A stretch of DNA of 64,000 nt, from NCBI RefSeq assembly GCF_022662375.1, contig NZ_JAKNQL010000001.1, positions 434,001-498,000 of the forward strand, given 5' to 3'. A model generated the notes under the pieces. It was not told where the DNA came from. It ran no database searches and worked only from the letters and a program-made list of their open reading frames with translations. This DNA comes from Pseudomonas sp. CROZ-RG-20F-R04-15 (GTDB taxonomy: Bacteria; Pseudomonadota; Gammaproteobacteria; Pseudomonadales; Pseudomonadaceae). Position 1 is the first letter of the stretch; each line of letters starts with the position of its first letter. Shown piece after piece: positions 36,524 to 45,856 of the stretch. The translations under genes and the position numbers were made by a program.

Positions 36524-37383
36524 TGGATCTGCCTTACTACCTCGGTTGCCCGTCCTGGAGCGAAAACGCCTGGCGCGAGTATCTGTACCCGGTAGACGCC
36601 AAAACCTCCGATTTCCTCGGTCTTTATTCGCAAGTATTCAATGCCGTTGAAGGCAACACGACCTTCTACGCCAGCCCGTCACCGGCCACGGTGCAGCGTT
36701 GGGCCGAGGTGATGCCCGAACACTTTCGCTTCACCGCCAAATTCCCCGGCGACATCAGCCACAGCGGTGACCTGCGCGATCAACTGACCGCCGCCGAGAC
36801 CTTCCTGCAATTGCTCAAACCGCTGGGTAATCGCGTCTCGCCGCTGTGGCTGCAACTGTCGAAAAGCTTCACGCCGCAGCGACTGCCGGAACTGGCGGCG
36901 TTCATCGATGCGCTGGATTGCCCGCTGGCGGTCGAAGTGCGGCATGAACAGTTCTTCGCCAAGGGCGAGAGCGAACGCCTGCTCAATCGCTTGCTGCTCG
37001 ACCGTGGCGTCGAGCGCATTTGCCTTGATCCGCGTGCGCTGTTCAGCTGCCTGTCGACCGAATCTTCGGTCATCCACGCGCAATCGAAAAAGCCGCGAGT
37101 GCCGACGCGTCCGGCAGCCTTCACTCAATTCCCGCAAGTACGCTTCATTGGCCATCCGGTGCTTGAGGCCAACGATCCGTTCCTGCTGCCGTGGGTGGCG
37201 AAAATCGCCGAGTGGATTGAAGAGGGCCGTACGCCGTACATCTTCCTGCACACCGCCGACAATCTCCTCGCAGCGAAGCTGGCGCAACGTTTTCACGCAC
37301 AACTGATGCAACGTTTGCCTGGCCTGCCAGCGCTGCCTGAGCTATACAGAGAACCCGCCGCCGAGCAGCTTGACCTGCTCTGA
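36523..37383 (+). CDS. DUF72-family TIM-barrel protein (YecE-like)
   Basis: A 286-residue protein with the DUF72 pattern: YLGCPSWSENAWREYLYP at the start, FNAVEGNTTFYASPSPATVQRWAEVMPEHFRFTAKFPGDISH, then LWLQLSKSFTPQRLPELAAFI, AVEVRHEQFF and PYIFLHTADNLLA. The family folds as a TIM barrel; its reaction is not firmly known. The ATG overlaps the stop of the upstream small gene, which fixes the start at 36523. Confidence 0.87.
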   Translation: MDLPYYLGCPSWSENAWREYLYPVDAKTSDFLGLYSQVFNAVEGNTTFYASPSPATVQRWAEVMPEHFRFTAKFPGDISHSGDLRDQLTAAETFLQLLKPLGNRVSPLWLQLSKSFTPQRLPELAAFIDALDCPLAVEVRHEQFFAKGESERLLNRLLLDRGVERICLDPRALFSCLSTESSVIHAQSKKPRVPTRPAAFTQFPQVRFIGHPVLEANDPFLLPWVAKIAEWIEEGRTPYIFLHTADNLLAAKLAQRFHAQLMQRLPGLPALPELYREPAAEQLDLL

Positions 37384-37414
37384 GACGGAATTTTTCCTGC
37401 CCGGGAGCCTGCCG

Positions 37415-38251
37415 ATGGACGCCTCAGCCCTTCAAGAACAAACCCGTAAGGCCCACGCCTTCAAAGCCCTGCATGAAAGTTCGGGGATTTTCGTCATTCC
37501 CAATCCGTGGGACGCCGGCTCGGCAAAAATGCTTGCGAGTCTCGGCTATCAGGCCTTGGCGACCACCAGCGCCGGCTATGCGTTTTCCCAGGGCAAGGCT
37601 GACGGTGCCTTGAGTCTTGATGAGACCCTGGCCAATGTCCGCGCGATTGTTGCTGCGACGGATCTGCCGGTGGCGGTGGATCTGGAAAACGGTTTTTCCG
37701 ATGACCCGGTCGAGTCTGCGCAAAGCCTGTTGCGTGCCGCCGAAGCGGGCGCGGTCGGCGGTTCAATCGAAGACGCGACGGGCCGCCCGGATGCACCGAT
37801 CTATTGTTTCGAACACGCCGTGGCGCGCATCGAAGCGGCGGTCGCTGCCGTGCGCACGCTGCCATTTCCCTTCATCCTCACCGCGCGGGCGGAAAACTAT
37901 TTGCACGGCAACCCCGATATCAACGACACCATTCGCCGGTTAAAGGCTTTCGCCGATGCAGGTGCGGACGTGCTGTATGCGCCGGGTTTGCGCAGCGCCG
38001 AAGAAGTGCTGGCGGTGGTACGCGCGGTGGCGCCGAAACCGGTCAATGTGCTGATGTCCGGTGGTTTGAAACTGACTGTGCAGGAACTCCAGGAAATGGG
38101 CGTGCGCCGCATCAGCACCGGTTCGGCACTGGCCTTGGCGGCGTTCGGCGAGTTTTTCCGCGCCGCTGAAGAGATCCAGCAATCCGGCACCTTCGGCTTT
38201 ACTTCGCAGTCGATGCCGTACGCCAAGGCCAATCAGTTCTTCAAAGGCTGA
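37415..38251 (+). CDS. Isocitrate lyase/PEP mutase-superfamily protein
   Basis: A 278-residue protein of the PEP mutase/isocitrate lyase superfamily: IFVIPNPWDAGSAKMLASLGYQALATTSAGYAFSQG, metal site region LPVAVDLENGFSD, then GSIEDATGRPDAPIY, FILTARAENYLHG and VNVLMSGG. The Cys of the isocitrate lyase KKCGH motif is absent, so a lyase such as oxaloacetate decarboxylase-like or a phosphonate-related activity is more likely than true isocitrate lyase. Start at ATG 37415 gives the family N-terminus. It is followed after three bases by the extensin-like gene. Confidence 0.85.
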   Translation: MDASALQEQTRKAHAFKALHESSGIFVIPNPWDAGSAKMLASLGYQALATTSAGYAFSQGKADGALSLDETLANVRAIVAATDLPVAVDLENGFSDDPVESAQSLLRAAEAGAVGGSIEDATGRPDAPIYCFEHAVARIEAAVAAVRTLPFPFILTARAENYLHGNPDINDTIRRLKAFADAGADVLYAPGLRSAEEVLAVVRAVAPKPVNVLMSGGLKLTVQELQEMGVRRISTGSALALAAFGEFFRAAEEIQQSGTFGFTSQSMPYAKANQFFKG

Positions 38252-38253
38252 GC

Positions 38254-38946
38254 ATGGGGCGATGGATTGCGCTAACGGTGCTGCTGATCACCGGCGGCGG
38301 CTTGATCAGTGTCTGGCGCGGTTGGCTTGAAGTCCCGCCGCAGTGGAATCCGTGGGCACCGCTGGACGTGCAAGCCGCGCCTAATTGGCTGACCGGCTAC
38401 AAGCTGATGCGTTTGCGCAGTGATCCTGAGCTCTGCGCCCAGGCGTTAAGCAGCTCCGATCTGCGTGTCACGCGGCAGTCCGACAGCCCTGACGCCAAGT
38501 GCCCACTGATCGGCGCGTTGCGCGTACAGGGCGGCGAGGTGGCACTGAGCAGCAGTTTCCTCGCCAGTTGTCCGTTGGCGGTGGCCTACGCGATGTTCGA
38601 ACACCATTCGCTGCAACCCGCCGCTCAGTCTGTGTACGGCCAGAAGGTCGCACGCCTCGATCACCTCGGCAGCTTCGCTTGTCGCAATGTCTACAACCGC
38701 GAGAGCGGTGCGCTCAGCCGTCATGCCAGTGCGGATGCGCTGGACATCGCCGGGTTTCGGCTGGCCGACGGCCGCAGCATCAGCGTACTCAAGGACTGGC
38801 CCAAGGAAAATCGGGACGCACATTTTCTCCGTCAGGTGCGCGACGGCGCCTGCGAGGCGTTCAGTGTGGTGTTGAGTCCGGATTACAACGCCGCCCATCG
38901 CAATCACTTTCATGTCGATGTCGGGCGCTGGAGCGTGTGTCGCTGA
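38254..38946 (+). CDS. Extensin-like C-terminal domain protein
   Basis: A 230-residue protein with an N-terminal hydrophobic segment (WIALTVLLITGGGLISVW) that acts as an anchor or signal. The C-terminal part matches the bacterial extensin-like_C domain, with SRHASADALDIAGFRLADGRSISVLKDW and HRNHFHVDVGRWSVC carrying conserved His/Asp residues like those of D-Ala-D-Ala peptidases. A periplasmic cell-wall peptidase role is plausible but unproven. The gene is adjacent to and probably co-transcribed with the lyase gene. Confidence 0.85.
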   Translation: MGRWIALTVLLITGGGLISVWRGWLEVPPQWNPWAPLDVQAAPNWLTGYKLMRLRSDPELCAQALSSSDLRVTRQSDSPDAKCPLIGALRVQGGEVALSSSFLASCPLAVAYAMFEHHSLQPAAQSVYGQKVARLDHLGSFACRNVYNRESGALSRHASADALDIAGFRLADGRSISVLKDWPKENRDAHFLRQVRDGACEAFSVVLSPDYNAAHRNHFHVDVGRWSVCR

Positions 38947-38949
38947 GGG

Positions 38950-39570
38950 TTAAGCGGCGAGGCGCAGGTTCTGCAGAACGATCGGACGTGCCCAGCCGTT
39001 ATCGAAGTCCAGCGCTTTCTGTTGCTCGACGATTTCTTCCGGCGGGAACGGCGGGTAAGGCTTTTGCAGCAGGTCCAGATCGAATTCGGCAATCGGCAGG
39101 TACAGCGGCTTCTTCTGCGGTGCCGGGCCAGGCTCTGGAACGGGTTGACCATTGTTGATCACCACCGGACGCACCCAGCTGCTGTCGAAATCCTGTTGCT
39201 CTTGCTGAGCTTTCAGTTCTTCAGGCGGGAACGGTGGGAATGGCTTGTCGAGCAAGTCCATTTCGAATTCGGCGATTGGCAGGAACAATGGCTCCGGCGG
39301 ACGCACTTCGGTTTCGACTACATCGCACTCGCGCTGACTGACGATGTGCGCGTGCAACTCGCTGCCGATGGTCGGCTCTTCCGGGCTGCTCAGGTCAACC
39401 GGCGGAAACGTGCCGCAGGGAGGCACCACTTCACTCGTCTGCTCAGCCAGCGCCTGGGCAAAGAAATCCTGCCACAGGTGACTGACGCCGCTCAGTGCTT
39501 GAGTGTTGTGACGGCTAAAGTCGCCATGGGGCGAGATGTAGCCAATCGATGTGGGAAGAATGCCTGACAT
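38950..39570 (-). CDS. Hypothetical protein with two tandem 45-residue repeats
   Basis: A 206-residue soluble protein with no signal peptide. Its C-terminal half contains two similar repeats. The first begins LFLPIAEFEMDLLDKPFPPFPPEE, continues DFDSSWVRPVVI and ends about residue 156. The second begins LYLPIAEFDLDLLQKPYPPFPPEE, continues DFDNGWARPIVL and runs to the end. A short Pro-rich linker (VPEPGPAPQKKP) separates them. I take ATG 39570, which gives MSGILPTSIGYISPHGDFSRHN; the frame stays open to 39840 but that part overlaps rsmJ. Proline-rich proteins like this are sometimes mislabelled TonB-like. Function unknown. Confidence 0.72.
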   Translation of the reverse strand: MSGILPTSIGYISPHGDFSRHNTQALSGVSHLWQDFFAQALAEQTSEVVPPCGTFPPVDLSSPEEPTIGSELHAHIVSQRECDVVETEVRPPEPLFLPIAEFEMDLLDKPFPPFPPEELKAQQEQQDFDSSWVRPVVINNGQPVPEPGPAPQKKPLYLPIAEFDLDLLQKPYPPFPPEEIVEQQKALDFDNGWARPIVLQNLRLAA

Positions 39571-39662
39571 TTTTTTCGGTTGACGCTCAGCTCTGGCAAA
39601 ATGCGCGTTGAATGAGTTATCGGCGGTTTTTGTCGGTCCTTGAATTTTTGAGCGTGTTTTCC

Positions 39663-40445
39663 ATGATTGAGCAACCTGCGGCCTGCCGCATCCATGTTCA
39701 GGCCCTCGGCCCGACGTTTGAAGCGCAAGCCGAGCAGTGGGCCGAGCGTCTGGGCCTGCCGCTTGAAGTGGCCGACGGCGAGTTTGCCTTGCAGGTCGGC
39801 GAGCAGGGTTTGCAACTGCAGCAGCTCGGCGCGGACGCACCGGGGCCGGTACGCGTCGACTTCGTTGAAGGTGGCGCGGCGCATCGGCGCTTGTACGGTG
39901 GCGGCAGCGGGCAGATGATCGCCAAGGCTGTCGGCATTGCTCAAGGCGTGCGCCCGCGCGTGCTGGATGCCACGGCGGGGCTGGGCAAGGATGCGTTTGT
40001 GCTGGCCAGTCTCGGTTGCGAGATGAGCCTGATCGAGCGCCAGCCGCTGATCGGCGCCTTGCTGGAGGACGGTCTGGCGCGGGCTGCGGAAGATTTCGAT
40101 GTGGCGCCGATTGTGGCGCGGATGAAATTGCTCAAGGGCAACTCCATTGAGGTCATGCAGAACTGGGAGGGTGAGGCGCCGCAGGTGATTTATCTCGACC
40201 CGATGTTTCCGCATCGCGAGAAGACTGCGCTGGTGAAGAAGGAGATGCGTCTGTTCCGGCCGCTGGTGGGCGATGATCCGGATGCGCCGGCGCTGCTCGA
40301 AGCCGCGTTGGCGCTGGCGACGCACCGGGTGGTGGTCAAGCGGCCGCGCAAGGCGCCGTGCATTGCGGGGCAGAAGCCGAGTCATGCGCTGGATGGCAAA
40401 TCGAGTCGCTATGACATCTACCCGAAGAAAGCGCTCAAGCCTTAA
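39663..40445 (+). CDS. rsmJ: 16S rRNA (guanine1516-N2)-methyltransferase RsmJ
   Basis: A 260-residue class I SAM-dependent methyltransferase. Motif I is [19 protein letters not shown], and motif IV is [11 protein letters not shown], the DPMFP variant seen in RsmJ. The [11 protein letters not shown] block before motif I is typical of the family. It methylates G1516 of 16S rRNA. ATG 39663 is the family start. It is divergent from the repeat protein at 38950-39570. Confidence 0.93.
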   Translation: MIEQPAACRIHVQALGPTFEAQAEQWAERLGLPLEVADGEFALQVGEQGLQLQQLGADAPGPVRVDFVEGGAAHRRLYGGGSGQMIAKAVGIAQGVRPRVLDATAGLGKDAFVLASLGCEMSLIERQPLIGALLEDGLARAAEDFDVAPIVARMKLLKGNSIEVMQNWEGEAPQVIYLDPMFPHREKTALVKKEMRLFRPLVGDDPDAPALLEAALALATHRVVVKRPRKAPCIAGQKPSHALDGKSSRYDIYPKKALKP

Positions 40446-40459
40446 AACCGAGTCGCCCC

Positions 40460-40530
40460 CATTCGCGAGCAAGCTCGCTCCCACATTTGAAATGCATTCC
40501 AATGTGGGAGCGAGCTTGCTCGCGAAGGCG
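40460..40530. repeat. REP inverted pair
   Basis: Two facing TTCGCGAGCAAGCTCGCTCC-type palindromes with a loop of about 18 bases, between the convergent rsmJ and mexL genes. Confidence 0.9.
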
Positions 40531-40551
40531 TCCGCTCAGACACCTTAAAAG

Positions 40552-41187
40552 TCAGGGCCTATAAGCACGCATAAACAACGCTACAACTTCCTGCACATGG
40601 CTTTCCGAAGCCTCTTCGCTCAACGGCTCCCCACAGCCATACAACAGCCGAAAATTCCCCGCACCCTTGATCAGGCAAAAGAAATGCTCGGCCGCATTAC
40701 GCGGCAGGTCGATGCTTAACGCACCCGTCGCATGGATGCGCGTCAACAACCGCTCCATGCCCTGCACCATGCGCTGCGGGCCGGCCTCGAAGAAGATCAG
40801 CGACAGCTTCGGATCCTGACTGCCAAGCGCCATGATCAAACGGTGCAGATTCACCGATTCATCGCTGTTGATCAGGTGATGAAAGCCTCGCGCAATGTTC
40901 AGCAACACATTTTCCACGGCGATGCCTTCGGGCAATTCGAAGAACAGCGGCGGTAATTGTTCTTCGCATTTGGCCACCACGGCAGCGGAGAACAGCGTCT
41001 CCTTGTCGTTGAAGTGGCTGTAGACCGTCAGCTTCGACACGCCGGCCTCGCTGGCGACCGCGTCCATGCTGGTGTTGGCATAGCCATGACTCAGAAACAG
41101 AATTTTCGCCGCGTCGAGGATTGCCTGGCGCTTGGCTAGATCCTTGGGGCGGCCCGGGCCGTTTGGAGCTGAAAGATTGTTCGACAT
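40552..41187 (-). CDS. mexL: TetR-family repressor, MexL-like
   Basis: A 211-residue TetR regulator with helix-turn-helix residues 20-65 (RQAILDAAKILFLSHGYANTSMDAVASEAGVSKLTVYSHFNDKETLF). The C-terminal helical domain binds an unknown inducer. It is divergent from an RND adaptor-pump pair that matches mexJK, and its position and length fit P. aeruginosa MexL, the repressor of mexJK. The shared 94-base gap contains a TACTGG...CCAGTA inverted repeat as candidate operator. Confidence 0.88.
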   Translation of the reverse strand: MSNNLSAPNGPGRPKDLAKRQAILDAAKILFLSHGYANTSMDAVASEAGVSKLTVYSHFNDKETLFSAAVVAKCEEQLPPLFFELPEGIAVENVLLNIARGFHHLINSDESVNLHRLIMALGSQDPKLSLIFFEAGPQRMVQGMERLLTRIHATGALSIDLPRNAAEHFFCLIKGAGNFRLLYGCGEPLSEEASESHVQEVVALFMRAYRP

Positions 41188-41197
41188 TCTTCGCTTT

Positions 41198-41246
41198 TAA
41201 TACTGGACTGGTGAGTTTGCTATTAATAACATACCCGCCAGTATAA
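41198..41246. promoter_or_regulatory. Candidate MexL operator in the mexL-mexJ gap
   Basis: The divergent promoter region contains the inverted pair TACTGG (41201-41206) and CCAGTA (41238-41243), with flanking TTAA/ATAATTA. The half-site motif ACTGGNGRGT is also visible on each side. The centre lies near 41222, where TetR repressors usually bind between divergent starts. Function is inferred from position and symmetry. Confidence 0.6.
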
Positions 41247-41281
41247 TTATTCCAAGCACCATTAGCGAAAGGTCCGTCACC

Positions 41282-42382
41282 ATGTTCCGCCATGCGTTGT
41301 CCCTCGCGTTGCCAGTGAGTCTGGCGTTCCTTTTGTCAGCATGCGGTCAGGAAGAGGCGACGCAAGTCACCGTGCGACCGGCCATGGTGGTGCAGCCAGA
41401 GCCTTCGGCACAGGCAATGGAAAGTTACCCGGGCGAGGTGCGCGCTCGCTACGAACCCGATCTGGCGTTCCGTATTGGCGGCAAAGTCAGCCGACGACTG
41501 GTCGATGAAGGCCAACGCGTGAAGGCCGATCAACCACTCGCTGAACTCGATCCACAGGACGTGCGCCTGCAACTGGAAGCCACCCGCGCCCAGGTTGCCG
41601 CCGCCGAAGCCAATCTCAATCTGGTCCGCGCCGAGCGTGACCGCTACAAAACCCTGATGGATCGGCAGATGGTCAGCCGCTCGGCCTACGACAACGCCGA
41701 AAACCTTTACCGTTCCGGTGAAGCCCGCCTTAAACAAATCAAAGCCGAATTCAACGTATCGACCAATCAGGCCAGTTACGCGGTGCTGCGTGCGCCGCAG
41801 GATGGCGTGGTGGCCAAACGTTCGGTCGAGGTGGGGCAAGTAGTCGCCGCCGGGCAAACCGTGTTTACCCTTGCCACCGATGGCGAGCGCGAAGTGCTGA
41901 TCAGCCTGCCGGAACAGAGCTTCGGCCGCTTCAAGGTCGGTCAGCCAGTGACAGTCGAACTGTGGACGCAGCAGAACCAGCGCTTCGCCGGGCAGATCCG
42001 CGAACTGTCGCCCGCCGCCGATCCACGCTCACGCACCTTTGCTGCGCGTATTTCCTTCACCGGCGGCAAAGTCCCGGCCGAACTGGGTCAGAGCGCCCGT
42101 GTGTTCGTGCAGTCGGCCGACAGCGTTTCCCTGTCGGTGCCGCTCTCGGCACTCACCGCCGAAAACGGTGCGACCTACGTCTGGGTCGTCAACGGCAACA
42201 ACACCTTGAAGAAAACCCCGGTGCGCATCGGCCCGTTCGGCGAGAAAAGCGTTCCGGTGCTTGAGGGCTTGAACGCCAGCGACTGGGTGGTGGCTGCCGG
42301 CGTGCATGTGTTGCTCGAAGGGCAGCAGGTGCGTCCGGTGGATCGCTCCAACCGTGTGGTCAATCTGGCGGACAAGGAGTAA
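41282..42382 (+). CDS. mexJ: RND efflux periplasmic adaptor, MexJ-like
   Basis: A 366-residue membrane fusion protein with a lipoprotein signal (FRHALSLALPVSLAFLLSACGQ, lipobox LSAC). Lipoyl/barrel-sandwich halves surround an alpha-helical hairpin (about 95-165, LQLEATRAQVAAAEANLNLVRAERDRYKTLMDRQMVSRSAYDNAENLYRSGEARL). A beta-barrel and membrane-proximal domain follow. It bridges MexK to an outer-membrane channel supplied from elsewhere, since no oprM-type gene is adjacent. It ends six bases before mexK. Confidence 0.92.
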   Translation: MFRHALSLALPVSLAFLLSACGQEEATQVTVRPAMVVQPEPSAQAMESYPGEVRARYEPDLAFRIGGKVSRRLVDEGQRVKADQPLAELDPQDVRLQLEATRAQVAAAEANLNLVRAERDRYKTLMDRQMVSRSAYDNAENLYRSGEARLKQIKAEFNVSTNQASYAVLRAPQDGVVAKRSVEVGQVVAAGQTVFTLATDGEREVLISLPEQSFGRFKVGQPVTVELWTQQNQRFAGQIRELSPAADPRSRTFAARISFTGGKVPAELGQSARVFVQSADSVSLSVPLSALTAENGATYVWVVNGNNTLKKTPVRIGPFGEKSVPVLEGLNASDWVVAAGVHVLLEGQQVRPVDRSNRVVNLADKE

Positions 42383-42388
42383 GCCCCG

Positions 42389-45300
42389 ATGCGCTTCAAC
42401 CTTTCCGAATGGGCGCTGCGTAATCGCCAGATCGTACTGTTCCTGATGCTTTTGCTGGCCATCGTCGGCGCCTTGTCCTACACCAAACTCGGCCAGAGTG
42501 AAGACCCGCCGTTTACCTTCAAGGCCATGGTGATTCAGACCCGCTGGCCGGGGGCGACCGCGCAGGAAGTCTCGCGGCAGGTCACCGAACGCATTGAAAA
42601 GAAACTGATGGAAACCGGTGAGTACGAACGCATCGTGTCGTTCTCGCGCCCCGGTGAATCGCAAGTGACGTTCATCGCCCGTGACTCGATGCACTCCAAG
42701 GAAATTCCCGACCTCTGGTATCAGGTGCGCAAGAAGGTCAGTGATATTCGCCAGACCTTGCCGCCGGATATTCAGGGGCCGTTTTTCAACGATGAATTCG
42801 GCACCACGTTCGGCAATATCTATGCGCTGACCGGTGACGGTTTCGATTATGCGGTGCTCAAGGATTACGCCGATCGCATCCAGATCCAGCTGCAACGGGT
42901 CAAGGATGTCGGCAAGGTCGACTTGCTCGGTTTGCAGGACGAGAAAATCTGGGTCGAACTGTCCAACGTCAAACTGGCGACCCTCGGCTTGCCATTGGCG
43001 GCGGTGCAACAAGCGCTGCAAGAACAGAACGCGGTGTCGACCGCCGGATTCTTTGAAACCGGTAGCGAGCGCTTGCAGCTACGGGTCTCGGGGAATTTTC
43101 AGACGGTCGATGAGATAAAGAATTTCCCGATCCGCGTCGGTGATCGTACGTTCCGGATCTCCGATGTCGCCGATGTGCGTCGCGGTTTCAACGACCCACC
43201 GGCGCCGCGCATGCGCTTCATGGGCGAAGACGCGATCGGTCTGGCCGTGGCGATGAAGGACGGCGGCGACATTCTGGTGCTCGGCAAGGCGCTGGAAGGC
43301 GAGTTCTCGCGCATCCAGAAAAACCTCCCGGCCGGCATGCAATTACGCAAGGTTTCCGACCAACCGGCAGCGGTGAAAACCGGGGTCGGCGAGTTTGTTC
43401 AGGTACTGGTGGAAGCGCTGGCGATCGTCTTGCTGGTGAGCTTCTTCTCCCTCGGCGTGCGCACCGGCATGGTCGTGGCGCTGACCATTCCGCTGGTGCT
43501 GGCGATGACCTTCGCCTGCATGTATTACCTGGGCATCGGCCTGCACAAGATCTCCCTCGGGGCACTGGTGCTGGCGCTGGGTTTGCTGGTGGACGACGCG
43601 ATCATCGCCGTGGAAATGATGGCGATCAAAATGGAGCAGGGCTTCGACCGCATCCGTGCGGCGAGTTATGCCTGGACCAGCACCGCGTTCCCGATGCTCA
43701 CCGGTACGTTGATCACCGCAGCGGGCTTTCTGCCGATTGCCACGGCGCAGTCCGGCACTGGCGAGTACACCCGTTCGATCTTCCAGGTGGTGACCATCGC
43801 GTTGCTCGCGTCCTGGGTGGCGGCGGTGATGTTCGTGCCGTATCTGGGGGAAAAACTCCTGCCGGATCTGGCGAAAATTCATGCGGCCAAACATGGTACT
43901 GGCGATGGTCAGCCGGATCCTTACGGCACGCCGTTTTATCAGCGGGTCCGGCGTCTGGTGGAGTGGTGCGTGATGCATCGCAAGACCGTGATTGTGCTGA
44001 CGGTCGGGCTGTTTATCGCCTCGGTGATGTTGTTCCGCTTCGTGCCACAGCAGTTTTTCCCGGCTTCCAATCGACTGGAGTTGATGGTCGATCTGAAGCT
44101 GGCGGAAGGCGCGTCGCTGGCCAATACCACCGGTGAGGTGAAACGGCTGGAGGCGATGCTCAAGGATCACGCCGGCATCGATAATTACGTGGCGTATGTC
44201 GGCACCGGTTCGCCGCGTTTTTATCTGCCGCTGGATCAGCAATTGCCGGCGGCCAGCTTCGCGCAGTTTGTGGTGTTGGCGAAAACCATCGAGGAGCGGG
44301 AAGCGCTGCGCACCTGGTTGATTGAAACGCTTAACGAGCAGTTCCCAGCCTTGCGTTCGCGGGTTACGCGTCTGGAAAACGGTCCGCCGGTCGGCTATCC
44401 GGTGCAGTTCCGCGTCACTGGTGAACACATTGAAGAAGTCCGTGCGTTGGCGCGCAAGGTGGCGGCCAAGGTTCGTGAGAATCCGCATGTGGTCAATGTG
44501 CATCTGGATTGGGAAGAGCCGAGCAAGGTGGTCTATCTGAACATCGACCAGGATCGCGCTCGGGCGTTGGGTGTGAGCACGGCCAATCTGGCGAAATTCC
44601 TGCAGAGTTCGTTGACCGGGTCGAGTGTCAGTCAGTATCGCGAAGACAATGAGTTGATCGAGATTCTGCTGCGCGGCACGGTGCATGAGCGTACTGAATT
44701 GTCGTTGTTGCCGAGCCTGGCAGTGCCGACGGACAACGGCCGCAGTGTGGCGCTGTCGCAGATTGCCACGCTGGAATACGGCTTCGAGGAGGGGATTATC
44801 TGGCACCGCAATCGCCTGCCGAACGTGACCGTGCGCGCCGATATTTATGGCAAGGAGCAGCCGGCGACGCTGGTGAAGCAGATCATGCCGACGCTGGATT
44901 CGATTCGTGCAGAGTTGCCCGATGGTTATCTGTTGGATGTCGGCGGCACGGTGGAGGATTCCGAGCGAGGGCAGAAGTCGGTGAATGCCGGGGTGCCGAT
45001 GTTCATTGTCGTGGTGCTGACGTTGCTGATGGTGCAGTTGCGCAGTTTTTCGCGCACGGCGATGGTGTTTTTGACGGCGCCGCTGGGGTTGATCGGGGTG
45101 ACGTTGTTCTTGATGGTGTTTCGTCAGCCGTTCGGGTTTGTGGCGATGTTGGGGACCATCGCGTTGTCCGGGATGATCATGCGTAATTCGGTGATTCTGG
45201 TGGATCAGATCGAGCAGGATATTGCTTCGGGGCTTAGGCCTTGGCAGGCGATTATCGAGGCTACGGTTCGACGCTTCAGGCCGATTGTGTTGACGGCTTT

Positions 45301-45457
45301 GGCGGCGGTTTTGGCGATGATTCCGTTGTCACGGAGTGTGTTTTTTGGGCCGATGGCGGTGGCGATCATGGGGGGGTTGATTGTTGCGACGGCGTTGACG
45401 CTTTTGTTTTTGCCGGCGTTGTATGCGGCTTGGTTCAGGGTTCGTCGGGAGGGTTGA
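42389..45457 (+). CDS. mexK: RND efflux transporter, MexK-like
   Basis: A 1022-residue HAE1/AcrB-superfamily pump, normal length, with twelve hydrophobic spans arranged as 1+5 and 1+5 around two large periplasmic loops. Visible landmarks are the proton-relay region GALVLALGLLVDDAIIAVEMMAIKM in span 4 and ALSGMIMRNSVILVDQIEQDI in the second half. It is distinct from the MexB/MexF type. In P. aeruginosa MexJK exports triclosan and erythromycin depending on the outer-membrane partner. Operon with mexJ; likely repressed by MexL. Confidence 0.93.
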   Translation: MRFNLSEWALRNRQIVLFLMLLLAIVGALSYTKLGQSEDPPFTFKAMVIQTRWPGATAQEVSRQVTERIEKKLMETGEYERIVSFSRPGESQVTFIARDSMHSKEIPDLWYQVRKKVSDIRQTLPPDIQGPFFNDEFGTTFGNIYALTGDGFDYAVLKDYADRIQIQLQRVKDVGKVDLLGLQDEKIWVELSNVKLATLGLPLAAVQQALQEQNAVSTAGFFETGSERLQLRVSGNFQTVDEIKNFPIRVGDRTFRISDVADVRRGFNDPPAPRMRFMGEDAIGLAVAMKDGGDILVLGKALEGEFSRIQKNLPAGMQLRKVSDQPAAVKTGVGEFVQVLVEALAIVLLVSFFSLGVRTGMVVALTIPLVLAMTFACMYYLGIGLHKISLGALVLALGLLVDDAIIAVEMMAIKMEQGFDRIRAASYAWTSTAFPMLTGTLITAAGFLPIATAQSGTGEYTRSIFQVVTIALLASWVAAVMFVPYLGEKLLPDLAKIHAAKHGTGDGQPDPYGTPFYQRVRRLVEWCVMHRKTVIVLTVGLFIASVMLFRFVPQQFFPASNRLELMVDLKLAEGASLANTTGEVKRLEAMLKDHAGIDNYVAYVGTGSPRFYLPLDQQLPAASFAQFVVLAKTIEEREALRTWLIETLNEQFPALRSRVTRLENGPPVGYPVQFRVTGEHIEEVRALARKVAAKVRENPHVVNVHLDWEEPSKVVYLNIDQDRARALGVSTANLAKFLQSSLTGSSVSQYREDNELIEILLRGTVHERTELSLLPSLAVPTDNGRSVALSQIATLEYGFEEGIIWHRNRLPNVTVRADIYGKEQPATLVKQIMPTLDSIRAELPDGYLLDVGGTVEDSERGQKSVNAGVPMFIVVVLTLLMVQLRSFSRTAMVFLTAPLGLIGVTLFLMVFRQPFGFVAMLGTIALSGMIMRNSVILVDQIEQDIASGLRPWQAIIEATVRRFRPIVLTALAAVLAMIPLSRSVFFGPMAVAIMGGLIVATALTLLFLPALYAAWFRVRREG

Positions 45458-45469
45458 TGTGCGTTTGAC

Positions 45470-45790
45470 GTGGCGGCCTTCGGGCCGACCATGCTCTGGT
45501 TGTTTTTTGTGAATATCCGTTTTTTTGGGGGCTGCGGCTGGCGGTTTCGCCCTTACGGCGAGTCACCTTTTCCAAACGCCGAAAAGGTAACCGAAAAGGC
45601 TTTGCCCTGACGTTCGGCCCGTTCGCTGGGGCTCGGGGTTCCTTCGCTCCGGGATCGATCCGGGGGCATCGCCTACGGTTTGCTTCGCTGCACCTCCTCT
45701 CGATGTGTTCGACTTCGTCGAACGGTCGCTGCGCTCCCACCCCCGGATCAATCCCTCCACTCAGCCTGCCGACGGGCCTTCAGATCAAAA
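45470..45790. repeat. Hairpin-rich intergenic element after mexK
   Basis: About 320 bases with no coding capacity on either strand beyond short shadows, rich in inverted repeats: ACCTTTTC/GAAAAGGT (45565-45588), GGATCGATCC (45652-45661) and GTTCGAC/GTCGAAC (45707-45723). The order of hairpins suggests a dispersed Pseudomonas intergenic repeat. Only one copy is in this window, so repetition is from my memory of such sequences. Confidence 0.6.
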
Positions 45791-45856
45791 GCTGCACTCG
45801 AGCTAACGCTCATTGTGTTGAGTGGTGAGGAGCAGAAGCGATCTGCTCTGGCTCTT

